A stretch of 64,000 nt of DNA from Berghia stephanieae (Eukaryota > Mollusca > Gastropoda > Nudibranchia > Aeolidiidae). Positions 27,124 to 33,930 of this stretch are shown here, piece after piece; the stretch's first letter is position 1, and every line of letters starts with the position of its first letter. The stretch spans positions 3,040,209 to 3,104,208 of the forward strand of contig CM067455.1 in NCBI GenBank assembly GCA_034508935.3, read 5' to 3'. The notes beneath the pieces were generated by a model. That model saw nothing but the letters and a program-made list of their open reading frames with translations, searched no databases and was not told where the DNA came from. Position numbers and translations under genes: made by a program.

Positions 27124-30100
27124 TGGATCATTAGATAACATATATGGAAAATATCTTGCTACTGTTGCAAATTGTCATCTATTGAATTGAAGACCACTCC
27201 CAGATATTTTATCTCAAAACTTTCTCATAACTGATGTACTGGGCTAGCAGATATCACCATCAACATCTCTTGCCATCAACATCATCACTTCTACAACCAC
27301 CACCACATCACTTCTACCGCCACCACAGCTTCATCATCATCACCACCACCACCACCACTAGAGCACCATCGCTACAACAACCAACACTTCTTCCACTGAC
27401 ACTAGCATCAATACTACCAACATGTTAAGGGTCTTTTGGTCATTTCTTTGAGTGTTTCGAAAGCAATTTCCTTTGATATTGCAATTTCTGAGCCTTATGC
27501 TAATTTTAAATGGCCATTTTGTTTTAGTTTCTCGATAAATCGATAATTTTGTAATCACTAGAGATTGCTTGAATGATGAAGATCAGAGTTTATTTTGATT
27601 TGGGATTGATGTTAGCTTTTATATAAATTTTTGTATAGTGCGCACTTTTTTTCCACATATGCGAACAAAATACACTTTTTTGCTAAAAAATACACTTTTT
27701 AGGGTCATGGAATACACTTTTCATCCTGGGAAGGTTGGCAGGTCTGTTGTTACTGATCGAAAATTGATGCAAATATTATTGGTACTGATTGATAACTAGT
27801 ACATTAACCATTGACAAAATTATTATTGTTACTGATCGATAACTAGTACATTAACCATTGACAAAATTATTATTGTTACTGATCGATAACTGGTACATTT
27901 ACCATTGACAAAATTATTATTGTTACTGATCGATAACTAGTACATTAACCATTGACAAAATCATTATTGGTACTGATCGATAACTGGTAGATTAGCCAAT
28001 CACAAGAAGATTATTGTTACCGATCTATATGCTTTCCAAAAGCTGCTCGTGCTACAATTTTTAATATCAATGCATACACCCCCCATGCTCTCGCACAAAT
28101 ATGAATAATAATATGATACAAGACTTTTTGCAATCTTAGTAGCAGTCATACTTATATACTTCAATACTAAAGTAGAAAAGTTAATAAGGAAAATGAGTGC
28201 GGCTATGTGGTCTTGTGGTATGACACACGCTTTCGGATCGGAAGGTCCTGGGTTCGAGTCTCGCGCTCGGCGCATAGTTGAGTCCTTGGAAAAGGCTCTT
28301 TACTCACTTTCTCTCACCGTACTCAGGTGTAAAATGAGTACCTGGCCGTTAACAGCGTTGTCTTTGTCCGAAAAATTGTAATATTGCCTCACAGGCGTCA
28401 TGTCCCGTCCTACATGTTAAATGTTGCTGTAGACCAGGGACCCCTTGTAAAGCGCTTTGACCACATTTAGTGGATATTGCTCTATATAAAGCTCATTTTT
28501 TTTTAAGAGAAAGAAGTCCTGACCTTTATAATAATACAGGTACATAATTTCATAATTTGTAGTACTTTTATCTTCCTTTTTCTCTTGTTCAGGGCATGCG
28601 CAAACCTCACGGTGATCTGATAAGGGACCTGCAAGAAATTAATAATGATATCCAAGAATTGTTTGGTATTGTTAGGTAAGAAGATTTATTTATTTAAATT
28701 GATTTTTTTCTTCTTCTTCCTACTACTACTACTACTATTACTACTACTACTACTACTACTACTACTAATACTACTACTACTACTACTAATAATAATAATA
28801 ATAATAATAAAGTGTTCTTTTATAGCGCTAAACGTCGAAGCCTCAAAGCACTTTACAATATATACTTATCAAGCGTGCAGCTATGTGGTCTAGTGGTATG
28901 ACACTTGCTTTTGGATTGGAAGGTCCTGGGTTCGAGCCTCGCGCTCGGTGCATAGTTGAATCCTTGGAAAAGGCTCTTTACTCACATTCTCTCACTGTAC
29001 TCAGCTGTAAAATGAGTACCTGGCCATTAACAGCATTGTCTTTGTGTCGAAAAATTGTAATATCGCCTAACAGGCGTCATGTCCCGTCCTACATGTTAAT
29101 TGTTGCTGTTGACCAGGGACCCCTTGTAAAGCGCTTTGAGCACATTTATTGGATATTGCGCTATATAAAGCTCAGTTGTTGTTTTTTTATCAAACCATAA
29201 CCACACTCGTACCGAGCCAAACAGACACACACAGCAGTCGCACACACCAACTATGCAAGTTTTACAAAATGAAATTGACATTCAACAAAGTGGAATCAAA
29301 AACTAAAACTTATAATTTACTCATCAATAAGAAAGTGCCTAGATTAAAAATTTCTGGAAAAGATGAGTCTAGATTTTTCTTTATATGAACGCCTATCTAA
29401 TGGACCCAGCTACCCAATCATTGCTGGATGGAGGGGAATCAGAAAAAAATATTGGCTGCATCTGGGATCAATATCGGTCCCTTTGCATGTGAAGCGAGGA
29501 TTCTATCATATGAGCAACTGGGACCCCCGGTCTCAATATAACTGTGGGGGGTGATCTGTCACCAGACTTGAGTGTGAAAAATGTTCATGATTCACAATGA
29601 CAAAGGATATTATCACATTACCTAATGACTCTTATTATTATAATATTTTCTAATACTGTATCATTAGCATCAGTGATCCTTTACTTACTTTTTATAAAAC
29701 TCTCTATTTTTTCAAAGATTTATATTCTTATTTATTTATTTATTTTGCCATTCTGATCAGAATTTGTATACCTTGTTTTTTGCAGCTACGATCTGTTTTA
29801 ATTTATATCATTGTTTATAGACCTACAATCTAAAACTAGAATTAACACAATCAATGAAGGTGTAGAAAAATGCCGCCTTTTGAAGAAGCTTTTTTGTTTG
29901 GAGCAGAGTCGAAAGCCTTCATAAAATCTAAATAAACTATGTCAATTTTTTTTTTTGTTCATCAATAAATTTAAATTAAAGGTCATTAAGCGGGTGGTTG
30001 GATGGGAGCATCACCCTTGAATCATATACCTATGATGTTCGCATGGGTGTACGATCCGATAGTGATGTCGTTTCTTCTTCTCTTTACTAGCCTATCCTGC

Positions 30101-31526
30101 TTCTTTGGTTTGTGATTGTATTTTTGACAGGGGATATTTTTTTTCTGTAAATCTTCTGCCTGTTTGTTCTTGGTTATTTATAATTTAGCTTATGATATCT
30201 TTAGGTTATGATTTTGATTTACATTTGTATTATTTTTGTTAGATTGCTTGTTTTTTTGTTTCAGCGGTCTCTCATATAACCTCAATTGTGTTGGAAGAGA
30301 CCTAAAGCAACAAACAAACAAAACAAACAAAAAAAAAGGTCATTAAATATCGTCTCCACATAGAATAGACTGGCATGGCAGTTTTTGCATCGCTTGCGGC
30401 CATGTTGTGGCTGCAAAAATCGCAAAATCTCACTGAGCAGCCGCAAAATCTTCAATTTTTTGCAAATTTTTGCAATTCAAGATTTCGCGGAGGAAAAAAA
30501 AAGCCGAATTCTTTTTCCTTTTAATTTGATAGCTCCTGTACGAGTAGAACTTGAAAGATAATTAACCAAGAGTAGTTTCTTTTTTACTATTTCATTTTCT
30601 TCCTTTTTACTGGTGCTGATATGACCTTACATTTGTTGCAAGCGCAGTGAAATACTTAAAAACAAACATATACCTTTCTCTTTCATTAACTAATTAAGGG
30701 TTTTTCAGAAAATTAATCGCAAATTTTTGTTTCAAATTTTGCTGTTTTAGCTTGCAAAATTTTGGATTTTTGTTTTTGAAAAAAACCACCATATCAGAAT
30801 AGAAACTGAGTCGCCAGACAGATGACTGTCATAGGAATTTCAGAATGTTCCTTCTCTCTACTAGCTTGATAAGTCTCCATAATCCATAAATTCAGCAAAT
30901 GTTAAAGTTGACTTTTGGATGGTTGCACATGTTGAAATTATGATTTGTGGGGGGCGGGGGAGGAGATGAGAAAATTAGCATTAATATTGGGAAAAACATG
31001 ATAATTTTTTTTCAGATGGTTGAAGTAGGTTCGTACGTCTGCTTTACTATTACAGATTCTATTGTGAAAGTTGGGTATGTATTTTGGAAACATCTTCATT
31101 TACAAACACACTGGAGGAAAATTCATTAACTTATGCTATAAAAAAAAACTGTTCTTCTTTGATCTCTTTCATACAGTTGAAGACAAATTGGCCACCATCA
31201 GAAATTCCCAAATGCCAGAAGGATGCTGTCACAGAACTTTACCATGATTATTTTTATTCAATGTATTGGAAAAGAGCTCTTCATACTATTAAACGAGATT
31301 GCGTCAAAGACCACAAGCTCAAAAGCCTCAACAAGGCAACCGATTACACGTTTTGTATGTGTGGTTTTTTTGTTTTGTTTTTTTCTTGTAATATTTACTC
31401 GCTGAATGAACTTCATGCATATTTTTCATCTATGCCACAGTTCAAAAATATTCCCCAACCGAAATGTTCATTTCGACAAATGTGTTTACTTTTTCATCTC
31501 CTGGTGGGATTTTTAAAAATGAATAA
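4793..31526 (+). CDS. Samd9-like: CARD-SAM-SAMD9-like STAND ATPase (gene A, whole span)
   Basis: Spliced gene whose exons are listed separately. Order of parts: CARD-like domain (exons 1-3), unrecognised helical segment (exon 4), SAM, AlbA_2/Schlafen-like, SIR2-like region, P-loop NTPase, TPR-like helices, OB-fold, coiled tail. Vertebrate SAMD9 and SAMD9L, about 1,590 residues and mostly one coding exon, are cytoplasmic antiviral and growth-restraining factors that limit translation. Invertebrate relatives are known to vary in their N-terminal death-fold or adaptor domain. The CARD exons join in frame (phases 0, 2, 1). The join from exon 4 to the SAM exon and the 3' end after 23732 are not settled. 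A one-base frame slip near 20025 and a repeat insertion at 21158-21686 break the main frame, so the gene may be damaged, mis-assembled or spliced around the insertion. Confidence 0.75.
5572..5690. repeat. dispersed repeat, left part
   Basis: Shares motifs such as tctattattt-aagcattttt-aaca with about 57400-57500 inside gene B. Its continuation is at 6868-7085, with later insertions between the two parts. Confidence 0.45.
5698..5922 (+). mobile_element. family E retroposon, 5'-truncated copy
   Basis: Matches the right two thirds of the copies at 29990, 31993 and 36829. It lacks their left part and is flanked by atacactctt at 5688-5697 and 5923-5932. A target duplication with 5' truncation is the mark of target-primed reverse transcription. 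It ends with a hairpin (GGTCTCT pairing AGAGACC) and an A/C-rich tail. Confidence 0.8.
5948..6324 (-). mobile_element. LINE 3' fragment (RT C-terminal region)
   Basis: The minus strand encodes a C-terminal region of a non-LTR reverse transcriptase polyprotein: RRLRLAGHFWRHKEEIAS, then a basic GRQNKTYIDCLL block and an ELRTLMEDRTEWRRLL end. The same block order is seen in the LINE at 11060-12057. The 3' tail runs into aagtaaaaaaaaa at the left. The 5' side is cut by the MITE that starts at 6325. No catalytic RT motifs remain. Confidence 0.7.
6325..6850. mobile_element. MITE with 36-bp perfect TIRs and TA duplication
   Basis: The left end TAGAGCAGTAAAGTTAGG and onward is an exact inverted copy of the right end (6816-6850), with TA on both flanks (6323-6324, 6851-6852). 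The length of 526 bp and lack of a coding frame indicate a non-autonomous DNA transposon. The TA duplication suggests the Tc1/mariner group, but the termini do not name the family. It sits at the broken edge of the LINE fragment. Confidence 0.8.
6868..7085. repeat. dispersed repeat, right part
   Basis: Closely matches 57585-57815 in a gene B intron, including taaatatcgattataatatt and a shared end near cattttcatgg-ctaggttt. Together with 5572-5690 it is one older repeat copy opened by later insertions. Confidence 0.6.
7162..7280 (+). CDS. gene A exon 2: middle of CARD-like domain
   Basis: Acceptor tttcatttcag|caa and donor ttttga|gtaagt, 119 nt, entering in phase 0 and leaving in phase 2. It encodes QLCTDADFKAELEIIPTNKG and KIDRLLQKLRGLPPEKRPFE. 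The pattern of a leucine-rich helix after a basic turn (K-I-D-R-L-L-Q-K-L) is the usual CARD helix 4 signature, as in NOD/RIPK-type CARDs. Confidence 0.75.
7499..8321. mobile_element. hAT-like element H1 (CTGCCAACC termini)
   Basis: Starts CATACCTGCCAACCC and ends GGGTGGCAGGTCTG, an inverted pair shared with H2-H5 in this window. The interior is AT/pyrimidine-rich and non-coding. It contains H2 (7701-8131). No clear duplication is seen at its flanks. Confidence 0.55.
7701..8131. mobile_element. hAT-like MITE H2 nested in H1
   Basis: Termini CAGAGCTGCCAGCC and GGTTGGCAGCTCTG, flanked by CCTAAT on both sides (7695-7700 and 8132-8137). The sub-terminal DNA repeats gtacgc / gtacacatt motifs in both orientations. 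A 6-bp duplication with CAGAG-type ends fits the hAT variants that duplicate 6 bp. The family call is tentative. Confidence 0.7.
8490..8850. repeat. repeat family R, copy 1 left part
   Basis: Matches 50130-50560: shared cctcgaaaaaa, gtcgcgtcaaagacaaaac and gtcagctaggtatatta. The copy continues at 10225-10425. About 1.37 kb of microsatellite and SINE DNA separates the parts. Confidence 0.6.
9129..9384. repeat. (TTC)n microsatellite
   Basis: About 255 bp of near-pure polypyrimidine trinucleotide, lightly interrupted. The mirror-repeat polypurine/polypyrimidine content could favour triplex DNA. Frames reading poly-S, poly-L or poly-F are artefacts. Confidence 0.97.
9386..9455 (+). mobile_element. 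SINE family C, truncated copy
   Basis: Repeats the segment that follows the tRNA-like head of the copy at 9705: cggcggtgatgggaaaaa, then attctctattgtcttctggc. Confidence 0.55.
9705..9845 (+). mobile_element. SINE family C, tRNA-derived head
   Basis: An A-box-like stretch TAGCTCATACGGTAGAG and a B-box-like GGTTCAAACCC sit about 50 bp apart, as in a tRNA-derived pol III promoter. The body is then shared with 9386-9455. It is not a usable tRNA, because no acceptor stem closes. Confidence 0.6.
9862..9985. repeat. (ACT)n microsatellite
   Basis: Imperfect trinucleotide tract following the SINE body. Confidence 0.95.
10225..10425. repeat. repeat family R, copy 1 right part
   Basis: Matches 50570-50740 and 47590-47635 plus 49013-49110: shared ctcattcgtc, tagtgtttc and aaattggagcttacattcaa-like runs, ending near aagcagcaacatttt. 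Confidence 0.6.
10670..10976 (-). mobile_element. SINE family A, tRNA-derived, copy 1
   Basis: Minus-strand copy of the commonest SINE here, nearly full length. The tRNA-like head reads gcggccatttggtcttgtgg and the tail carries the AGCGC hairpin and gatattgc. Eight copies occur in the window. Confidence 0.8.
11060..12057 (-). mobile_element. LINE, 5'-truncated, with 13-bp target duplication
   Basis: The minus strand encodes the second half of a reverse transcriptase: TGVKQGCILSPLLF (RT motif B region), then HADDIALVSSTH (motif C, FADD-like with H in place of the aromatic), and the C-terminal RRRRWRWLGHVARME and GKRKRGRPKETWRR block. The frame changes once between motif C and the C-terminal part. 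CTCAAAATATGAT flanks both sides (11047-11059 and 12058-12070), and the 3' tail is made of TAAG-type units at the left. The target lies in the polypyrimidine side of gene A exon 3, 53 bp from its acceptor. The clade resembles RTE/Proto-type LINEs but is not settled. Confidence 0.85.
12111..12217 (+). CDS. gene A exon 3: end of CARD-like domain
   Basis: Acceptor tttttacctttag|g and donor agag|gtgag, 107 nt. With the two bases left from exon 2 it reads SLMGALRSSGSKYYADIADK, then IEGTATVADSSVKAR. The pattern F-x-x-L-M-x-A-L-R-x-x-G matches the FL.AL...G segment that closes CARD helices 5-6. It exits in phase 1, which fits exon 4. A LINE sits just upstream of the acceptor. Confidence 0.75.
12218..13499. 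other. gene A intron, mostly unique AT-rich DNA
   Basis: Contains a partial SINE A (12878-12975, listed separately). No exon or RNA gene was recognised. Confidence 0.5.
12878..12975 (-). mobile_element. SINE family A, partial tail, copy 2
   Basis: Matches the 3' half of the family on the minus strand (acgctttacaagtggtccct, then aacgtgtaggacgaga). The tRNA-like head is missing. Confidence 0.7.
13500..14300 (+). pseudogene. decayed DDE transposase (IS630/Tc1-mariner type)
   Basis: Three separated blocks in order match the DDE transposases of this superfamily. First GQRIVVILAGGDDTGYLKG (13815-13870), like the GKGxRLIxLHAG strand. Then PSIEAPNCIVLDNATI (13961-14007), where the second catalytic Asp of V-x-D-N-A is present. 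Last EVARLPPYHCERNPIEVIG (14204-14260), the PPYxCxLNPIE block that holds the third acidic residue. Stops and frame changes lie between the blocks, so no enzyme is made. No inverted ends were recognised. It sits in a gene A intron. Confidence 0.7.
14301..15080. other. gene A intron, no gene seen
   Basis: AT-rich. The short run aattaaccgaacactccagt near 14786-14806 recalls the pogo-like ends at 350 and 52440 and may be a relic of that family. A short GTT-rich run lies at 14485-14515. Confidence 0.4.
15083..15246 (-). mobile_element. SINE family A, head half, copy 3
   Basis: Minus-strand match to the tRNA-like head and body (acagagacaacgccgttaac, then ccacaagaccacttagcc). The tail part is absent. 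Confidence 0.7.
15416..15690 (+). mobile_element. SINE family B, tRNA-derived, copy 1
   Basis: Begins with a tRNA-like region: A box TAGCTCAGTTGG, B box near GAGATCGATCCC. A unique body follows (gctgagtctgtaagatttgg, then ctgggataaactcc). Two more copies lie on the minus strand at 29378 and 53128. The acceptor stem does not close, so this is a SINE and not a tRNA gene. Confidence 0.75.
15783..16039 (+). CDS. gene A exon 4: unrecognised helical segment
   Basis: The acceptor tccttcctttccag|tt joins the phase 1 end of exon 3 to give V-D-V-S-H-C and stays open to a stop at 16037. It encodes CEERVNSILIENFANLDGEE, TSIHEIQQVLVENGAFIHK and SYKQIADYVCETAFVGIEKV. The charged, regularly spaced hydrophobics suggest a small helical domain, but I do not recognise the family. 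The SAM exon needs a phase 1 partner; the only fair donor in that phase is t|gtgaaa at 15947, which would drop the last 30 or so residues. Alternatively an exon is missing, or this exon ends a short isoform. Confidence 0.55.
16050..16890 (+). repeat. family F repeat copy with internal minisatellite
   Basis: The left part (tatatctgttttccaactcg, ctttgtctggaaatgagatt) and right part (gtaagcgtttgagtgtgggc, then cctggatgagactt) match the repeat family clustered at 33.9-41.6 kb. The middle of the element has been amplified into the tandem array at 16140-16777. Confidence 0.7.
16140..16777. repeat. 40-bp minisatellite, about 16 units
   Basis: The unit runs tttggtttaggcctatggtt plus atagtttgggagatgatttg. 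Single-base variants (gcttag for gtttag, a missing g in ctatgtt) recur, so units expanded by duplication. Each unit contains AGGCCT. It lies in a gene A intron. Confidence 0.95.
17358..18145. mobile_element. hAT-like element H3
   Basis: Starts CAGGGCTGCCAACTGTACA and ends GGGGTTGGCAGCCCTG. The flanks cttcat and catcat agree only in part as a 6-bp duplication. Sub-terminal motifs (gtacacattt, tgcatgcttttt) recur near both ends. It contains a long AT tract. Confidence 0.65.
17662..17722. repeat. (AT)n microsatellite
   Basis: About 30 AT units inside H3. Confidence 0.97.
18146..18669. other. gene A intron ending at the SAM exon acceptor
   Basis: AT-rich with no recognised feature until the pyrimidine tract at 18629-18663 and the acceptor ttcttcatcaag|g at 18669. 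Confidence 0.5.
18670..21157 (+). CDS. Samd9-like: gene A exon 5: SAM, AlbA_2, SIR2-like and P-loop NTPase regions
   Basis: First comes a SAM domain (codons about 1-75: FVDNIEKLSTSELKKFLLKE, with ITFTEEDLKEVMPSSTFGHR). Then an AlbA_2/Schlafen-like domain (about 130-250), with the family hallmark AAACINENRNGTIYFGISPE. Then a SIR2-like region with HLTGGLDRMDDELYIFLLLG and FVFCNGYGP-like turns. Last the STAND-type NTPase: Walker A HQPGAGGTTSARHILW (near 20597-20641) and Walker B PILVLLDNEDED (20749-20784). These match human SAMD9 order and hallmark residues. The frame changes once near 20025: adding one G to ggg at 20025-20027 would keep it open as I-G-V-L-I-I-I-C-L-F. The coding frame runs into a repeat insertion at 21158. 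Confidence 0.85.
21158..21686. mobile_element. repeat insertion splitting gene A coding region
   Basis: An ATA microsatellite is followed by catatttatatagcgccttt and caaagcgcttt, the terminal-hairpin type seen in invertebrate retroposons (a relative lies at 28780-28865). Then come about 125 bp of A-runs with CC spacers and a GC-balanced body (agggagatcattccaaatcg, then aatttcataagagacctat). SAMD9-type coding stops at 21157 and resumes near 21687. No clear target duplication or splice donor was found at the left edge, though tgctttgatgcag at the right edge could serve as an acceptor. Confidence 0.65.
21224..21349. repeat. interrupted poly-A tract
   Basis: Four A-runs separated by CC, about 125 bp. 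Its length and order are likely to be poorly resolved in any assembly. Confidence 0.9.
21687..23732 (+). CDS. Samd9-like: gene A exon 6: TPR-like and OB-fold regions
   Basis: Continues the SAMD9 order. A helical region reads LTAEHILNCTEENSGESVID. A TPR-like block reads DPFTAQQVARFYMEYKNYKR and EYAEKATALLPRNSYMWDTY, parallel to [20 protein letters not shown] in human SAMD9. The C-terminal OB-fold holds TTLFFLGNGQPPRDIV and KKVYFYLGFSFSGLKAYGI, the family end signature. A charged, probably coiled segment (RELQEKKKKITQEIEERK) ends at the donor aag|gtaagt in phase 0. If read on without splicing, a hydrophobic tail and stop at 23829 follow. The upstream edge is set by the repeat insertion. Confidence 0.85.
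23733..24693. other. gene A intron, mostly unique DNA
   Basis: No gene recognised. A G-run of about 13 lies near 24300. Some GC-richer DNA at 23970-24240 has no recognisable family. Confidence 0.45.
24694..25915 (-). mobile_element. Jockey-like LINE, 3' portion
   Basis: The minus strand encodes reverse transcriptase motifs B and C (GLPRGSELAPILFNIYTND, RRFLYADDLCLVSRASDF) followed by the thumb/C-terminal region (YLGVTLDHTLSFSQHTKK, APPHIRIVTASKAQKYKQEM). Frames change once near 25580. The 3' end is at the left with a tcatcatcatag-type tail, as in the copy at 56565. Its 5' part lies next to it in reverse orientation. Confidence 0.85.
25916..26252 (+). mobile_element. Jockey-like LINE, inverted 5' portion
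   Basis: The plus strand encodes the upstream RT region: WRQARVIALLTPGKDPNSS, KSYRPISLLCILYIVYECM, the GFHPGNHAV motif and motif A GAVFVDLTAAYDIVNHRKL. In an intact element this piece precedes the 3' portion that lies on the other strand, so the copy is a 5' inversion of the twin-priming type. Stops interrupt it after the GFHPGNHAV block. Confidence 0.8.
26253..26351. repeat. 47-bp minisatellite, left block
   Basis: About two units of ggtactgatcgataactagt followed by acattaaccatgg. It is continuous in pattern with 27747-28005. Confidence 0.85.
27080..27121. repeat. (GA)n microsatellite
   Basis: About 20 units, within H4. Confidence 0.95.
27247..27425. repeat. (CAN)n-rich tract
   Basis: Imperfect CAC/CAT/ACC trinucleotides, the same base style as 44274-45495. 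Confidence 0.8.
27747..28005. repeat. 47-bp minisatellite, right block
   Basis: Five to six units of ttgttactgatcgataacta plus gtacattaaccattgacaaa, with small variants. ATCGAT recurs in every unit. Confidence 0.92.
28190..28505 (+). mobile_element. SINE family A, full-length, copy 4
   Basis: The head reads gcggctatgtggtcttgtgg, with B box GGTTCGAGTCTCG. The body reads gtactcaggtgtaaaatgag. The tail reads gtaaagcgctttgaccacat, then tattgctctatataaagctc. The head derives from a tRNA. The tail forms an AGCGC hairpin. Confidence 0.85.
28593..28675 (+). CDS. gene A exon 7: coiled segment
   Basis: The acceptor tctcttgttcag|ggc continues exon 6 in phase 0 and reads GMRKPHGDLIRDLQEINNDI then QELFGIV before the donor gttag|gtaaga (phase 2). 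Its acidic/leucine pattern extends the coiled tail of exon 6. Only this frame is open. It is short, so chance is possible, but both splice sites and the phase are good. Confidence 0.6.
28715..28811. repeat. (TAC)n-(TAA)n microsatellite
   Basis: Two adjoining trinucleotide tracts leading into atagcgctaaacgtcgaagc, a relative of the insertion at 21158. Confidence 0.92.
28872..29185 (+). mobile_element. SINE family A, full-length, copy 5
   Basis: Nearly identical to copy 4, with the head gcagctatgtggtctagtgg and the complete tail gatattgcgctatataaagc. Confidence 0.88.
29378..29545 (-). mobile_element. SINE family B, copy 2
   Basis: Minus-strand match to 15416-15560. It includes the tRNA-like gctcatatgatagaatcctc in place of the A-box region and the body ctacccaatcattgctgga. 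Confidence 0.7.
29546..29989. other. AT-rich DNA, nothing recognised
   Basis: No frame, RNA or repeat with known copies was seen. Confidence 0.4.
29990..30335 (+). mobile_element. family E retroposon, full-length copy
   Basis: About 335 bp, starting gcgggtggttggatgggagc. It ends with the hairpin GGTCTCT...AGAGACC and an A/C tail. aaaggtcattaa flanks it at 29978-29989 and 30336-30347. No coding frame or pol III box is clear. Confidence 0.85.
30570..30670 (+). repeat. family F 3' tail fragment
   Basis: Matches the right end of family F: ttcttcctttttactggtgc, gatatgacctta-catttgttgcaagcgc, then an A-rich tail. Confidence 0.6.
31016..31078 (+). CDS. possible gene A 3' exon (weak)
   Basis: The acceptor ttttttttcag|atg is good, and the frame MVEVGSYVCFTITDSIVKVG could leave at gtattt in phase 0. 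Exon 7 leaves in phase 2, so it cannot join directly; an unseen exon would be needed. Confidence 0.25.
31177..31354 (+). CDS. possible gene A 3' exon
   Basis: The acceptor ctctttcatacag opens a frame of 59 codons (TNWPPSEIPKCQKDAVTELY, HDYFYSMYWKRALHTIKRD, LKSLNKATDYTF) that leaves in phase 1 at tttt|gtatgt and joins the next exon in frame. The composition is protein-like. I do not recognise the domain. The link back to exon 7 is unresolved, so it might belong to a different transcript. Confidence 0.5.
31441..31526 (+). CDS. possible terminal exon
   Basis: The acceptor ctatgccacag joins the previous candidate exon in phase and reads FQKYSPTEMFISTNVFTFSS then PGGIFKNE before the stop at 31524-31526. 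The agreement of phase across the join supports the pair. Confidence 0.5.
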
Positions 31527-31778
31527 CTAAGTGGTTTTATCTTTTTATATAATGTATTTCAGTGATACGCTTTTCTAAAATATGTACAATATCAGTCATA
31601 ATAATGAGAATAGGTCGGCACCAAGATTGATTTTCGCACTTTATGTTATTTCTTTGATTTTATGTTAAATATTAAAGATGTTCATCTGTTAAAAATGGAC
31701 ATTATGCATGACAATGGTTTTTTTCATCTCTTTATTTACTTGATAAAATGCATCATTGTAACCATCATACATTGTTTT

Positions 31779-31936
<158 letters not shown>

Positions 31937-31992
31937 ATATTATTATTATTATTAAAATTATATATATATATAATGTTCCAATGATGTGATAT

Positions 31993-32334
31993 GCGGGTGG
32001 TTGGATGGGAGCATCACCCTTGAATCATATACCTATGATGTTCGCATGGGTGTACGACCCGATAGTGATGTCGTTTCTTCTTCTCTTTACTAGCCTATCC
32101 TGCTTCTTTGGTTTGTGATTGTATTTTTGACAGGGGATATTTTTTTTCCTGTAAATCCTCTGCCTGTTTGTTCTTGGTTATTTATAATTTAGCTTATGAT
32201 ATCTTTAGGTTATGATTTTGATTGACATTTGTACTATTTTTGTTAGATTGCTTGTTTTTTTTTGTTTCAGCGGTCTCTCATATAACCTCAATTGTGTTGG
32301 AAGAGACCTAAAGCAACAAACAAACAAAAAAAAA
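31993..32334 (+). mobile_element. family E retroposon, full-length copy
   Basis: Same limits as the copy at 29990. aatgatgtgatat flanks it at 31980-31992 and 32335-32347. Confidence 0.88.
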
Positions 32335-32340
32335 AATGAT

Positions 32341-32344
<4 letters not shown>

Positions 32345-32431
<87 letters not shown>
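32345..32431. repeat. (AT)n microsatellite
   Basis: Pure AT run right after the family E copy. Confidence 0.97.
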
Positions 32432-32432
<1 letters not shown>

Positions 32433-32684
32433 GTTCCAATGATGTGATATTCTGTCATCATCATATACCATGACAGTCATAATATATTTATACCAAGGTT
32501 GAATTTTTACACTTTATGTTATCATTTTATGTTATACTTCAAAGATACCCCCCCCCCCCCCCCCTCTGGGTGGGGTTTTTTATGTTGGTTTTTTTTTTTT
32601 TTTGTTTTTTTTTTTTTTGTTTCACTATCTATAGTGGGCAGAGAGGTCACTTTCTGTGTATTTTTTATCCACTCTTTATCTGCA

Positions 32685-32795
32685 GTGATGCCAAAACTCC
32701 GATTTCATCGGTTATGGGCAGCTTCCATCAAATTCCGGTGAAGTCATGACTCCAAGGAAAGCTCCCACCCCTTCAGGTGTCATCACAAACACCAC
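32685..32795. repeat. dispersed repeat, copy of 44125-44245
   Basis: Shares gatgccaaaactccg, tttcatcgg, gggcagcttc and tcaaattccggtgaagt with the gene B intron copy. Both copies adjoin runs of C. Confidence 0.6.
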
Positions 32796-33060
32796 ACCAT
32801 CGTGATTTTTTAAACTTTTAATGTATTGTATAGATATTCCCACATCAAATATGGACATCACAACAAATTGTTTTTCTTTATTATCTGTTTGCTTGATAAA
32901 ATGCATAATGATAATAATTATAAAATATTTTATTTTTCATACAATCTTTTAATGATATCATCAAATTCTAACAAATTTCTGTAATATGACAGTCATATTT
33001 ATTCCCATCCAGGTTCATTCTTAACATTTCATGTTATCACTTTATATGTGACCCTTTGTC

Positions 33061-33930
33061 AAAATCAAACATTCAGCCATTAACATTCCATACTGTATCA
33101 GCAATTGGATTGAATAGTCTGATGTCACGTCGCCCAGCAACGGCGAGCAGCGTGGTTCTAAATAAAGAAAATTGGTACCTTTTATTCTTCATGCTGGCTA
33201 GAACTTTACTTATGTCATGTGATCAGAATGTATAAAAGTCAAAAGATGATCATATTTATAATGTTTTCTCCTCTGGATACACTTTTATGCTTGTAGGAGA
33301 AGTATTTCATAAGGGCGTCCGCCATTGTTCCGATACAATGACTAAGTTACTATGCATCATTACGAGGGAAGTGACGTCATGACTGTTGAAGCAAATTAAA
33401 GCTACATGTTCCACATCGACAAATTTCATCAATTGTTTGTGAAAACAAATACACACGGATACAGCTTTTTCACTTAAACAATAGGCAAATGCAATAATCT
33501 TACCCCTGTCATATTGTTTTCAACAGACATCATTTTTCACATGCACAAGAAGACTGGATGACTTGAGTGACGAATTTGTTGTAAGATTGCCGCTGATGGG
33601 CACAGTGTATTTTCTATACCTTATATTCTTGAATTTTAAATCAGTGTGATCTTTATACTTTATACTGCAGCTCACATTACAAGATATAATAATACATATT
33701 GTTTTATGATTACAACAGTTTTATACTAATCACAGTTTTTACCCGTGTTATTTTATATATATGGCATGCATTTCATTTTTATATCAGTTCATTTTTTTTT
33801 ATTTTTTCTGATGTTGCTCATTATTTTTATCCTTTATTTATTTATTCAATTTGTTTTTGATTACGTGTGTTTTGCATGCATTTCCGTTTTCATTTTTATA
33901 ATTTTGTTTGTATACCAAGTCATGGCGTTT
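33061..33930. other. unique DNA, no gene seen
   Basis: GC-richer at 33110-33160 (acgtcgcccagcaacggcg). No convincing frame or RNA was recognised. Confidence 0.4.

Larger units (their letters stand above)
26358..27746. mobile_element. hAT-like element H4 inside the minisatellite
   Basis: Termini CAGACCTGCCAACCAG and GGTTGGCAGGTCTG, with TTGTTA on both flanks (26352-26357 and 27747-27752). Sub-terminal motifs tacgattttt and tacacttttt recur near the ends. The 1.39 kb interior is AT-rich with GA and CAN microsatellites and no transposase frame. Confidence 0.75.
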
